The translations under genes were made by a program, and so were the position numbers. A model generated the notes under the pieces. The model did not search any database. It had not been told where the DNA came from and saw only the letters and a list, made by a program, of their open reading frames with translations. Source: SZUA-217 sp036446835 (lineage in GTDB: Bacteria > Actinomycetota > Acidimicrobiia > Spongiisociales > ZC4RG35). Taken from it: a stretch of DNA of 10,704 nt. Positions 5,019 to 10,704 of the stretch are shown piece after piece; position 1 is the first letter of the stretch, and each line of letters starts with the position of its first letter. The stretch is from positions 1 to 10,704 of the forward strand of contig JAZFTT010000018.1 of the NCBI GenBank assembly GCA_036446835.1, written 5' to 3'.

Positions 5019-5844
5019 AGGTCGCCTCTATGTGTGCGCCACGCCGATCGGGAACCTCGGTGATGTCTCGGATCGTCTTCGTGAAACGCTGATGACGGCC
5101 GATGTGATCTACGCGGAAGACACCAGACGCACATCGAAGCTCCTGCAGCACATCGGGACGAAGACAAAGGCGCAGTCTCTGTTCGTCGGGAACGAGAAGG
5201 CTCGCAGTCGCAGACTCGTTGATGACGTCCGAGCCGGCAAGATCGTGGCTCTGGTATCCGATGCCGGCATGCCCACCATCTCGGATCCAGGTGCGGAGGC
5301 GGTGCGATTGGTTCAGGACGAAGGTTTGTCGCTGACGGTCATTCCCGGACCGTCCGCGGTGACGACGGCGATCACGTTGTCGGGCTTTGGCGGGGATCGT
5401 TTCTCTTTCGAAGGCTTTCTTCCCAGAAAGGGCAAGGAGCGGAACGGGCGGTTGCGTCAGCTTGGGCTCGATGATCGACCGGTAGTCATTTTCGCCAGTC
5501 CTCATAGGGTTGCCGGCGATCTCAGGGATCTTCTCGATGCCGTCGGTGCTGATCGCAGGGTGGCGGTGACACGGGAAATGACCAAACTGCACGAGGAAGT
5601 TTGGGTCGGAACCCTCGGAGAAGCGGTGGAGCAATGGTCGGGGGAGACCAAGGGCGAGCTGACCCTGGTCCTCGAAGGAAGTCCGATGGCACCGGTGACA
5701 GCCGAGGCAGCGATTGCCGAGGCGCAATCTCTCGTCGACGCCGGGACTTCACCGTCCGATGCGGCGCGAACTGTGGCCCGTGACTCAGGTGTTTCCCGAC
5801 GTCTTATCTACCAGGGGTTGCTGGAGGGTCAGGACCTCAGCTGA
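5011..5844 (+). CDS. rsmI: 16S rRNA (cytidine-1402-2'-O)-methyltransferase RsmI
   Basis: A 277-residue enzyme of the tetrapyrrole-methylase fold that uses S-adenosylmethionine to methylate the ribose of C1402 in 16S rRNA, at the decoding centre. Family signatures in order: LYVCATPIGNLGDVS (6-20), IYAEDTRRTSKLL (33-45), ALVSDAGMPTISDPG (80-94), VIPGPSAVTTAITLSGF (110-126) and the FEGFLPRKGK stretch (133-142). The C-terminal extension (about 230-277, with a VSRRLIYQ element) is typical of full-length members. GTG 5011 is supported by GGAG at 5000-5003, 7 nt upstream. It overlaps the DUF192-like gene at its start, and its last 16 nt overlap the 3' end of the reversed abrB-like gene. The other rRNA methylase of the block, rsmA, acts on the same 16S molecule. 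Confidence 0.97.
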   Translation: MSEGRLYVCATPIGNLGDVSDRLRETLMTADVIYAEDTRRTSKLLQHIGTKTKAQSLFVGNEKARSRRLVDDVRAGKIVALVSDAGMPTISDPGAEAVRLVQDEGLSLTVIPGPSAVTTAITLSGFGGDRFSFEGFLPRKGKERNGRLRQLGLDDRPVVIFASPHRVAGDLRDLLDAVGADRRVAVTREMTKLHEEVWVGTLGEAVEQWSGETKGELTLVLEGSPMAPVTAEAAIAEAQSLVDAGTSPSDAARTVARDSGVSRRLIYQGLLEGQDLS

Positions 5845-6065
5845 GACCGACAGGTTGAGCAGACACCCTTCCCCTTGAACTGGCTCACGTCGGTGTCGCT
5901 TCCGCAGAACGTGCAGGTGTCGGTCACCTTGCGGAGCAGGATGTTTCCGCCCTCCACCGAGACAGTCAGTTGATCACCCTCATGGATGTTGAACATTCGT
6001 CGTGTCTCGGCGGGTATGACGATCCGTCCGAGGTCGTCGATTTTCCTGGTGATGCCTGAATCCAT
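5829..6065 (-). CDS. AbrB/SpoVT-type transcription regulator with C-terminal zinc ribbon
   Basis: A 78-residue protein. Residues 1-46 are a SpoVT/AbrB swapped-hairpin DNA-binding domain: GITRKIDDLGRIVIPAETRR, then EGDQLTVSVEGGNILLRK. Residues 51-72 form a four-cysteine zinc-binding site, Cys51-x2-Cys54 and Cys69-x2-Cys72 (CTFC ... CSTC). Such proteins bind DNA as dimers or tetramers and act as transition-state or global regulators in Bacillus; the targets here are unknown. ATG 6065 is the only sensible start and lies 36 nt from the divergent tatD start. The tail overlaps rsmI by 16 nt in antisense. It sits in reverse orientation between rsmI and tatD, the same place and orientation as abrB in B. 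subtilis by my memory of that genome. I do not give the symbol abrB because orthology is not tested. Confidence 0.9.
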   Translation of the reverse strand: MDSGITRKIDDLGRIVIPAETRRMFNIHEGDQLTVSVEGGNILLRKVTDTCTFCGSDTDVSQFKGKGVCSTCRSQLRS

Positions 6066-6090
6066 GTACGGCGAGCGAGCCTACCCGTCT

Positions 6091-6096
6091 GGGAGG
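6091..6096 (+). promoter_or_regulatory. ribosome binding site deciding the tatD start
   Basis: GGGAGG lies 5 nt before GTG 6102 and is the best Shine-Dalgarno match in this gap. It favours GTG 6102 over ATG 6132, although the shorter form is closer to the usual family N-terminus. Confidence 0.6.
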
Positions 6097-6101
6097 GACT
6101 C

Positions 6102-6878
6102 GTGTCGGTCGGGATTAGCGTCTCGGAAACGATGACCTGGGTCGACACGCATTGCCATCTCCAACTGGACGGGCGCGAGCCGTCCGTATTGCTCGATCGC
6201 GCCCCTGAAGTGGATTGGCTGGTTGCCCCGGGTGTTGACGCGGAGAGCTCCCGGGAGTCGCTCGCACTGGCAGCGGAGTTTCCAGGCAGGGTGTTGCCAA
6301 CGGCCGGACTCCATCCTCACGAAGCGACCCTCTGGCCCTCCCAACGCGAGGCGATCGAGGAAATGGCTCCGGGGGCGGCTGCCATCGGTGAGACGGGCAT
6401 GGATTTCTATCGTGATCTCTCACCACGGGACCAGCAGGAGGCATCGTTCAGGGGTCACATCGAGTTGGCCCTGAGGTTTGGCAAGCCGATCATCGTCCAC
6501 TGTCGCGACGCGTTCGCTCGTGTTCACGAGATCATCGATGAGACTGGGGTCGGGGACCAGACGGTGTTGCACAGTTGGACCGGAGGAACCAGATGGACCA
6601 AGCGCTTCCTCGATCTCGGTGTTACCTTCTCCTTCTCGGGACCTCTTGCGTTCGAGACCGGGGAGACCATCAGGCTTGGCGCAGCTCTTGTGCCTCCGGG
6701 TCGCGCCGTCGTCGAGACCGACACCCCGTACCTGGCGCCGCCCCCGCATCGGGGCGAGCAAAACGAACCGGCATGGGTGGCTTTTGTCGGTCGGGCACTG
6801 GCCGAGGTGTGGGGGATGGATGTCGAGGAAGTGGCCGCGGTCACTTCCTCCAACGCGACCCGGATCTTCAAACCATGA
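6102..6878 (+). CDS. tatD: TatD-family metal-dependent hydrolase (DNase)
   Basis: A 258-residue TIM-barrel metallohydrolase. Metal and catalytic residues are all present: His17 and His19 in VDTHCHL, Glu97 in IGETGMDF, His133 in IVHCRDA, His157 in LHSWTGG and Asp207 in VETDTPYLAP, followed by PHRGEQNEP. Known members are metal-dependent 3'-5' exonucleases or DNases linked to DNA repair and degradation; the exact substrate in this lineage is unknown. GTG 6102 has a good ribosome site. ATG 6132 would remove 10 residues that precede the conserved TWVDTHCHL and is the alternative start. The TGA overlaps the rsmA ATG (ATGA), so translation is coupled. It is divergent from the AbrB-type gene, so both promoters must lie in about 36 bp or inside the coding ends. 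Confidence 0.95.
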   Translation: MSVGISVSETMTWVDTHCHLQLDGREPSVLLDRAPEVDWLVAPGVDAESSRESLALAAEFPGRVLPTAGLHPHEATLWPSQREAIEEMAPGAAAIGETGMDFYRDLSPRDQQEASFRGHIELALRFGKPIIVHCRDAFARVHEIIDETGVGDQTVLHSWTGGTRWTKRFLDLGVTFSFSGPLAFETGETIRLGAALVPPGRAVVETDTPYLAPPPHRGEQNEPAWVAFVGRALAEVWGMDVEEVAAVTSSNATRIFKP

Positions 6879-7684
6879 CCGCACAGAACCGAACTGAGAT
6901 CGCCCGTCTTCTCGAGGCCCATGGGCTGACGCCCATTCATCGTCTTGGCCAGCACTTCTTGGCCGATGCCAACATCACCAGGAAGATCGTTTCGGTTGCC
7001 GCGGTGGGAACGGGCGACAATGTCATCGAGGTCGGGGCAGGTACGGGGACCCTTACCCGGGCGCTGGCGAAGACAGGCGCCCACGTCGTGGCCTATGAGA
7101 TCGATCAGGGCCTGAAACCTGTTCTCGAAGAGGTGACAAGAGGTCTCGACGTCGAGTTGCGATTCTGCGATGTCACCAAGGTGGATTTTATGGAGGAGTT
7201 CGACAGCGGGCGCTGGGCCATGGTCGCCAACCTTCCTTTCAACGTGGGGACTCCGCTTGTCATCGACGCGGTCAGAAGGGTCGAGGCGATCGAACGATTC
7301 GTGGTGATGGTCCAACGAGAAGTGGCTGAAAGGTTTACCGCCCCCCCGGGCTCTTCCGACTACGGGGTGCCGTCTGTTGTGGCAGGTATCTATACCGAGG
7401 CGTCGATTGTATTTCGGGTTCCGCCCCAGGTGTTCTATCCGCCGCCTCGCGTGGAGTCCGCCGTTGTGTTGCTCACCAGGAAGCCTTCGCCACCACATTC
7501 CGACCAGGCGGTGATGATCGCACGAGCCGGTTTTGGACAGAGAAGGAAGATGCTACGGAAATCGCTGGGCTCGGTTTTCGATGATCCGGTGGCGGTCCTG
7601 ATCGAAGCAGGTCTGGATCCGACTGACAGGGCAGAGAACCTTGCGCCTTCCGACTACTTGCGTCTCGCCGAGGTCGTGGAATGA
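6875..7684 (+). CDS. rsmA: 16S rRNA dimethyladenosine transferase RsmA (KsgA)
   Basis: A 269-residue methylase that converts A1518 and A1519 of 16S rRNA to N6,N6-dimethyladenosine, a late step of 30S assembly. Signatures: LGQHFLAD (24-31), the SAM-binding loop VIEVGAGTGTLT (50-61), the acidic Glu75 after strand 2 (AYEID), Asp99 (FCDV) and the catalytic NLPFNVGTPL (119-128), with Phe in place of the usual Tyr as often seen in actinobacteria. The C-terminal part has FYPPPRVESAVV (187-198) and FGQRRKMLRKSL, typical of the family. The open frame extends 300 nt further upstream, but that stretch lies over tatD; ATG 6875 gives the correct family start and overlaps the tatD stop. Its own stop overlaps the ispE start, again ATGA. 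Confidence 0.97.
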   Translation: MTAQNRTEIARLLEAHGLTPIHRLGQHFLADANITRKIVSVAAVGTGDNVIEVGAGTGTLTRALAKTGAHVVAYEIDQGLKPVLEEVTRGLDVELRFCDVTKVDFMEEFDSGRWAMVANLPFNVGTPLVIDAVRRVEAIERFVVMVQREVAERFTAPPGSSDYGVPSVVAGIYTEASIVFRVPPQVFYPPPRVESAVVLLTRKPSPPHSDQAVMIARAGFGQRRKMLRKSLGSVFDDPVAVLIEAGLDPTDRAENLAPSDYLRLAEVVE

Positions 7685-8523
7685 CCACCTACGAAGCGCC
7701 CGCCAAGCTCAACCTGTCCTTGCTGGTCACTCCGCCACGCTCCGACGGTTTGCATCCTCTGGAGTCACTCGTTCAAACGGTTTCCTGGTGCGACCAACTC
7801 AGCGTTGAGGAAGGCGAAGGGGAGGACACGCTCGAGATCACGGGCGCCGAGATCGACGTGGGGGAGAATCTGGTCTTGAAGGCCTTGAAGGTGGCGCGGA
7901 CGCGAGGAACCGTGTCCCCTTTGTCGTTTTCGCTGGAGAAGCGTCTTCCGATAGGCACCGGTTTGGGTGGGGGAAGCTCAGACGCCGCCGCCGCCCTCAA
8001 AGCCGTTGTCGACATGGGAGGCCTTTCCGAGTCGCTCGCGATTGAGATCGCGCCGGAGGTGGGGGCAGACGTCGCATTGTTCCTGACCGGCGGCTCGCTT
8101 TTGATGACGGGAGTAGGGGAGACAGTCGCCGCTGTCGAGCCACTCGAAGGGTTTTCTGTGGCGATTGCGGTTCCCGGCTTCGGTCTGGCCACGGTTGACG
8201 TCTACAAGCGCTGGGACGAGATGGAAGGCCCACGGGGTGAGGTTGTAGCCAACGCAGGTCTGCCACCCCAGCTCAGAGACGGTATGCCTTTGCGCAACGA
8301 CCTTTTGCCTGCTGCGCTCGACATCGAGCCCGGTCTTGGGGACTTCATCGCCGATTTGCGCCAGATGTGGGGGACAGCGGTCTCGATGACCGGGTCAGGC
8401 TCGGCGTGTTTCGGATACTTCGGGTCGACAGCAGAAGCGGAGGATGCCGCCTCATCGGTCACCGACCTCTGCGATGTGGCGGTCGGCGTGGGGCTGAGAT
8501 CTCATGGAGTAGCTCCTGTCTAG
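7681..8523 (+). CDS. ispE: 4-diphosphocytidyl-2-C-methyl-D-erythritol kinase IspE
   Basis: A 280-residue GHMP-family kinase that phosphorylates CDP-ME with ATP in the non-mevalonate (MEP) route to isoprenoids. Seen in order: APAKLNLSL with Lys9, the ATP-binding glycine-rich loop PIGTGLGGGSSDAAAAL (90-106), the catalytic aspartate Asp130 in GADVALFL (most members have GADVPF, so Ala replaces Pro), and the third motif SMTGSGSACFGYF near the C-terminus. The length is normal. ATG 7681 overlaps the rsmA stop by ATGA, so it is the last gene of a tightly coupled tatD-rsmA-ispE run. Its presence implies that the host uses the MEP pathway. The 40 nt after the stop lead straight into a tRNA gene. Confidence 0.97.
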   Translation: MTTYEAPAKLNLSLLVTPPRSDGLHPLESLVQTVSWCDQLSVEEGEGEDTLEITGAEIDVGENLVLKALKVARTRGTVSPLSFSLEKRLPIGTGLGGGSSDAAAALKAVVDMGGLSESLAIEIAPEVGADVALFLTGGSLLMTGVGETVAAVEPLEGFSVAIAVPGFGLATVDVYKRWDEMEGPRGEVVANAGLPPQLRDGMPLRNDLLPAALDIEPGLGDFIADLRQMWGTAVSMTGSGSACFGYFGSTAEAEDAASSVTDLCDVAVGVGLRSHGVAPV

Positions 8524-8563
8524 CCTTTAGCGGCCCTGGCGGTAACCTGGGCATAACCCCAAG

Positions 8564-8635
8564 TGGGGGGTGGTGTAACCGGTAGCACGGCAGGTTTTGG
8601 TCCTGTAAGAGCGGGTTCGAGTCCTGCCTCCCCAG
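8564..8635 (+). tRNA. tRNA-Gln (anticodon UUG)
   Basis: A full cloverleaf of 72 nt folds by hand. The acceptor stem 8564-8570 pairs with 8628-8634 (one G-U). The D arm is GTG/CAC. The anticodon stem GCAGG/CCTGT has loop TTTTGGT and anticodon TTG at 8597-8599. The T stem 8611-8615 pairs with 8623-8627 (one G-U) and has loop TTCGAGT. The discriminator is G8635. The 3' CCA is not encoded (CCG follows), so the CCA-adding enzyme is needed. It lies between ispE and glmU on the same strand, only 22 nt before the glmU start, so it is probably processed out of a longer transcript or shares a promoter with glmU. Confidence 0.95.
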
Positions 8636-8644
8636 CCGACTTCG

Positions 8645-8652
8645 AAAGGTGA
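8645..8652 (+). promoter_or_regulatory. ribosome binding site pointing to a TTG start for glmU
   Basis: AAAGGTGA resembles the GAGGTGA end of the Shine-Dalgarno sequence and lies 5 nt before TTG 8658. The upstream GTG at 8649 lies inside this element and has no ribosome site of its own. Confidence 0.5.
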
Positions 8653-8657
8653 GCCAG

Positions 8658-10046
8658 TTGTCAGTACACGTCATTGTCCTCGCTGCAGGTCAGGGCAAGA
8701 GGATGATGTCGGATCTGCCCAAGGTTGCCTATCCGCTCGCCGGTCGGACGCTGATCGGTTGGGTCCTGGAGGCGGTCCGTCCACTCCAGCCGGCCTCGAC
8801 CGTTGTGGTGATCGGTCACGGTGCTGATCGGGTGCGATCCGTCCTGGCTGAGGACGTTGTCGTCGCCTTCCAGGAAGAGCAACTTGGAACCGGTCATGCA
8901 ACACAGGTCGGTCTCGAGGCCATCCCTTCGCTCGATCTGGGCGACACGATTGTCGTTCTCTACGGCGACATGCCGCTACTCACTCATGGTCTCATCGCCG
9001 ACCTGGCTGACCTGAGTTCCGGCGAGGCCGCGAGGATAGTGACGACCGATCTCGACGATCCGTCAGGTTACGGCCGTGTGGTGCGGGATGGCGCGGGACA
9101 AGTGGTTGGGATTGTGGAGGACCGAGACTGCACCTCCGAGCAGCGGCTCATCACCGAGATCAACGCCGGCGTTTACGCTTTTCGAGCCGGGCATCTCGAG
9201 GAGTCACTCCAGGAAGTCTCCAATGACAACGCCCAGGGTGAGTATTACTTGACAGACGTTGCCGGGATTCTGGTCGGCAAAGGTGACAGACTGGAGGCAG
9301 TAATGGCATCGACCCAGGAGGTGATGGGAATCAATTCCCAGGACCAGCTAGCAGAAGCACGAAAGGCTCTCCAGCAACGCACCAACAGCCGACTCATGGA
9401 GTCCGGTGTGTGGATGCAAGATCCGGACCTGACATACGTCGACGACACGGTTCGTGTCGAGCCCGGCGCCCGCCTCTATCCGGGTGTTCATCTCGAGGGC
9501 TCAACCACGGTGGCAGCCGACGCCCGGATCGGGCCGGACGTTTTCGCCGTGGACTCCTCGATTGGTCGGGGCTCGACCGTCTGGTACTCGGTTCTGCGTT
9601 CGGCAAGTATTGGCAAAAACTGCGAAGTGGGTCCTTATGCCTCGCTTCGTCCTGGATCCGTGCTCGAAGACGGAGCCAAGGCAGGGACCTTCGTCGAGAC
9701 CAAGAACACGACGCTTGGCAGGGACGCCAAAGCCCCCCACCTCGCATATCTGGGGGACGCCACCATCGGAGCCCGGTCCAACATCGGCGCCGGGACCATC
9801 ACGTGTAATTACGACGGAGACGGGAAGTATCAGACAGAGATAGGCGAAGACGTCTTCATCGGATCGGACACCATGCTCGTCGCCCCTCTCAAGATCGGTG
9901 ACAAAGCGGTAACGGGCGCGGGTTCGGTAATCACCGAAGACGTGTCGGAGGGGGCGCTGGCGGTGGAGCGATCTGAGCAAATAGAGATACCCGGCTACGC
10001 TGACCGTCGCGAAGCGCGAAAAGCCGCAAATGAGTCCGAGGACTGA
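8658..10046 (+). CDS. glmU: bifunctional UDP-GlcNAc synthase GlmU
   Basis: About 462 residues. The N-terminal half is a uridyltransferase making UDP-GlcNAc: LAAGQGKRMMSDLPK (8-22), FQEEQLGTGHATQ (71-83), LYGDMPLL with metal-binding Asp104, and NAQGEYYLTD. The C-terminal half is a left-handed beta-helix acetyltransferase that acetylates glucosamine-1-phosphate: hexapeptide repeats with YASLRPGSVL, KAPHLAYLGDATIG carrying the catalytic His361, GAGTITCNYDG, and FIGSDTMLVAP. The product feeds peptidoglycan. The ribosome site favours TTG 8658, although GTG 8649 is in frame and adds 3 residues. The length is close to that of E. coli GlmU. It is followed after one base by the prs start, an old neighbour pair also seen in Bacillus and mycobacteria. 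Confidence 0.97.
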   Translation: MSVHVIVLAAGQGKRMMSDLPKVAYPLAGRTLIGWVLEAVRPLQPASTVVVIGHGADRVRSVLAEDVVVAFQEEQLGTGHATQVGLEAIPSLDLGDTIVVLYGDMPLLTHGLIADLADLSSGEAARIVTTDLDDPSGYGRVVRDGAGQVVGIVEDRDCTSEQRLITEINAGVYAFRAGHLEESLQEVSNDNAQGEYYLTDVAGILVGKGDRLEAVMASTQEVMGINSQDQLAEARKALQQRTNSRLMESGVWMQDPDLTYVDDTVRVEPGARLYPGVHLEGSTTVAADARIGPDVFAVDSSIGRGSTVWYSVLRSASIGKNCEVGPYASLRPGSVLEDGAKAGTFVETKNTTLGRDAKAPHLAYLGDATIGARSNIGAGTITCNYDGDGKYQTEIGEDVFIGSDTMLVAPLKIGDKAVTGAGSVITEDVSEGALAVERSEQIEIPGYADRREARKAANESED

Positions 10047-10047
10047 A

Positions 10048-10704
10048 GTGGACATCGTCTCACGCAACCGAATGATGGTTTTCACCGGCGGCTCAAACGA
10101 GCCGCTCGCTGAGGAAGTCGCCGAGGTTCTCGGTATCCAACTCGGTCCGTTGGAGAGATCCTCATTCGCAAATGGCGAAATCTATGTCCGGCCCACCGAG
10201 AGTGTTCGTGGCTCCGACTGTTTCGTCCTCCAGAGCCATTGCCATCCCATCAATGACAACATCATGGAGCAGTTGATCACGATCGATTCCCTCAAGAGGG
10301 CATCTGCTCGGAGCATCACCGCCGTCATGCCGTTCTTTGGCTACTCGAGGCAGGACAAGAAGGTGCTTCCTCGCGAGCCGATCACGGCACGGCTCATCAG
10401 CGATCTTTTCATGAAGGCCGGGGCCGATCGTCTTGTCTCCGTCGATCTGCACACAGGCCAACTCCAGGGATTCATCTCGAAGCCATTTGACTCTCTGACC
10501 GCACTTCCCATTCTCACCGACTACCTGGCAGACAAGATCGAGGGCAAGACCACAGTCCTCTCACCGGACTCCGGCGGTGTGAAGCGGGCTGAGCGCTACG
10601 CCAGACACCTTGGTGCTTCTGTGGCTTTCGTATACAAGCGGCGAGATCCGGTCGAGCACAACGAGTCGGCAGCCCTGTCCATGGCGGGGAAGGTGACCGA
10701 TCGC
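10048..10704 (+). CDS. prs: ribose-phosphate pyrophosphokinase (PRPP synthase), 5' part, cut by the window edge
   Basis: The frame runs open from GTG 10048 to the right edge, 219 codons of an expected 310-330. The enzyme transfers pyrophosphate from ATP to ribose-5-phosphate, giving PRPP for nucleotide, histidine and tryptophan synthesis (and, in actinobacteria, for decaprenyl-phospho-arabinose where made). Signatures: ERSSFANGEIYVRPTESVRG (36-55), FFGYSRQDKK (96-105, ATP site), RLVSVDLHTGQLQGF with His135 (128-142), the LSPDSGGVKRAERYA loop (171-185), and YKRRDP with Lys197 and Arg199. The KxRDP form of the flexible loop matches actinobacterial enzymes as I recall them. The start is supported by GAGG at 10038-10041, 6 nt upstream, and lies one base after the glmU stop, so coupling with glmU is very likely. 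Confidence 0.96.
   Translation, partial: MDIVSRNRMMVFTGGSNEPLAEEVAEVLGIQLGPLERSSFANGEIYVRPTESVRGSDCFVLQSHCHPINDNIMEQLITIDSLKRASARSITAVMPFFGYSRQDKKVLPREPITARLISDLFMKAGADRLVSVDLHTGQLQGFISKPFDSLTALPILTDYLADKIEGKTTVLSPDSGGVKRAERYARHLGASVAFVYKRRDPVEHNESAALSMAGKVTDR

Noticed and set aside
4909..5727. 272-codon minus-strand frame over rsmI
   Set aside because: It lies wholly antisense to a well-recognised rsmI and has no family features.
6575..6874. Upstream extension of the rsmA frame by about 100 codons
   Set aside because: It overlaps tatD in another frame and precedes the normal RsmA N-terminus at the ATGA junction.
8564..8640. tRNA-Gln as an integration site for a mobile element
   Set aside because: No integrase, no repeated tRNA 3' end and no foreign-looking genes nearby; housekeeping genes continue on both sides.

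Overview
The window looks like a piece of an actinobacterial chromosome of moderately high GC. GTG and TTG starts are common, genes are short-spaced or overlap by ATGA, exported proteins carry long Thr/Ser linkers, and the tRNA lacks an encoded CCA. The Thr-rich linkers together with the gene order make me think of the class Acidimicrobiia, but that is inference; no taxonomic marker was compared. I see no mobile element, integrase, CRISPR array or prophage gene.

Left part (1-4652): envelope and signalling genes. The 3' end of a + strand gene (2-94) runs into a two-component system on the minus strand: histidine kinase 101-1381 and OmpR/PhoB-type regulator 1378-2067, overlapping by 4 nt. Divergent from the regulator is a membrane-anchored Thr-rich protein (2170-2721). 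Its C-terminus resembles the fragment at the left edge (13 of 30 residues identical by eye), so the kinase-regulator pair is bracketed by two paralogues of an unrecognised family. The 102-bp gap between regulator and Thr-rich gene holds three direct repeats beginning TTGA with an exact 11-bp period (2109-2141), the geometry expected for a PhoB-like regulator. Next come a small minus-strand lipoprotein gene, apparently frameshifted between signal peptide and mature domain (2746-3281), and a divergent HExxH metallopeptidase lipoprotein (3318-4652).

Right part (4698-10704): a housekeeping operon on the + strand. The order is DUF192-like protein, rsmI, tatD, rsmA, ispE, tRNA-Gln(UUG), glmU and prs (cut by the right edge). 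A small AbrB-type regulator with a zinc ribbon lies in reverse orientation between rsmI and tatD. The set joins ribosomal RNA modification (rsmI, rsmA), isoprenoid precursor synthesis (ispE), UDP-GlcNAc supply for peptidoglycan (glmU) and PRPP supply (prs). From memory, the order rsmI - reversed abrB - tatD - rsmA - ispE - glmU - prs matches the abrB region of Bacillus subtilis with several genes missing, which suggests an old conserved block.

The best candidate for something not described before is the left part: kinase, regulator, operator-like 11-bp repeats and flanking paralogous anchored proteins. The function and signal of that unit cannot be read from the sequence.
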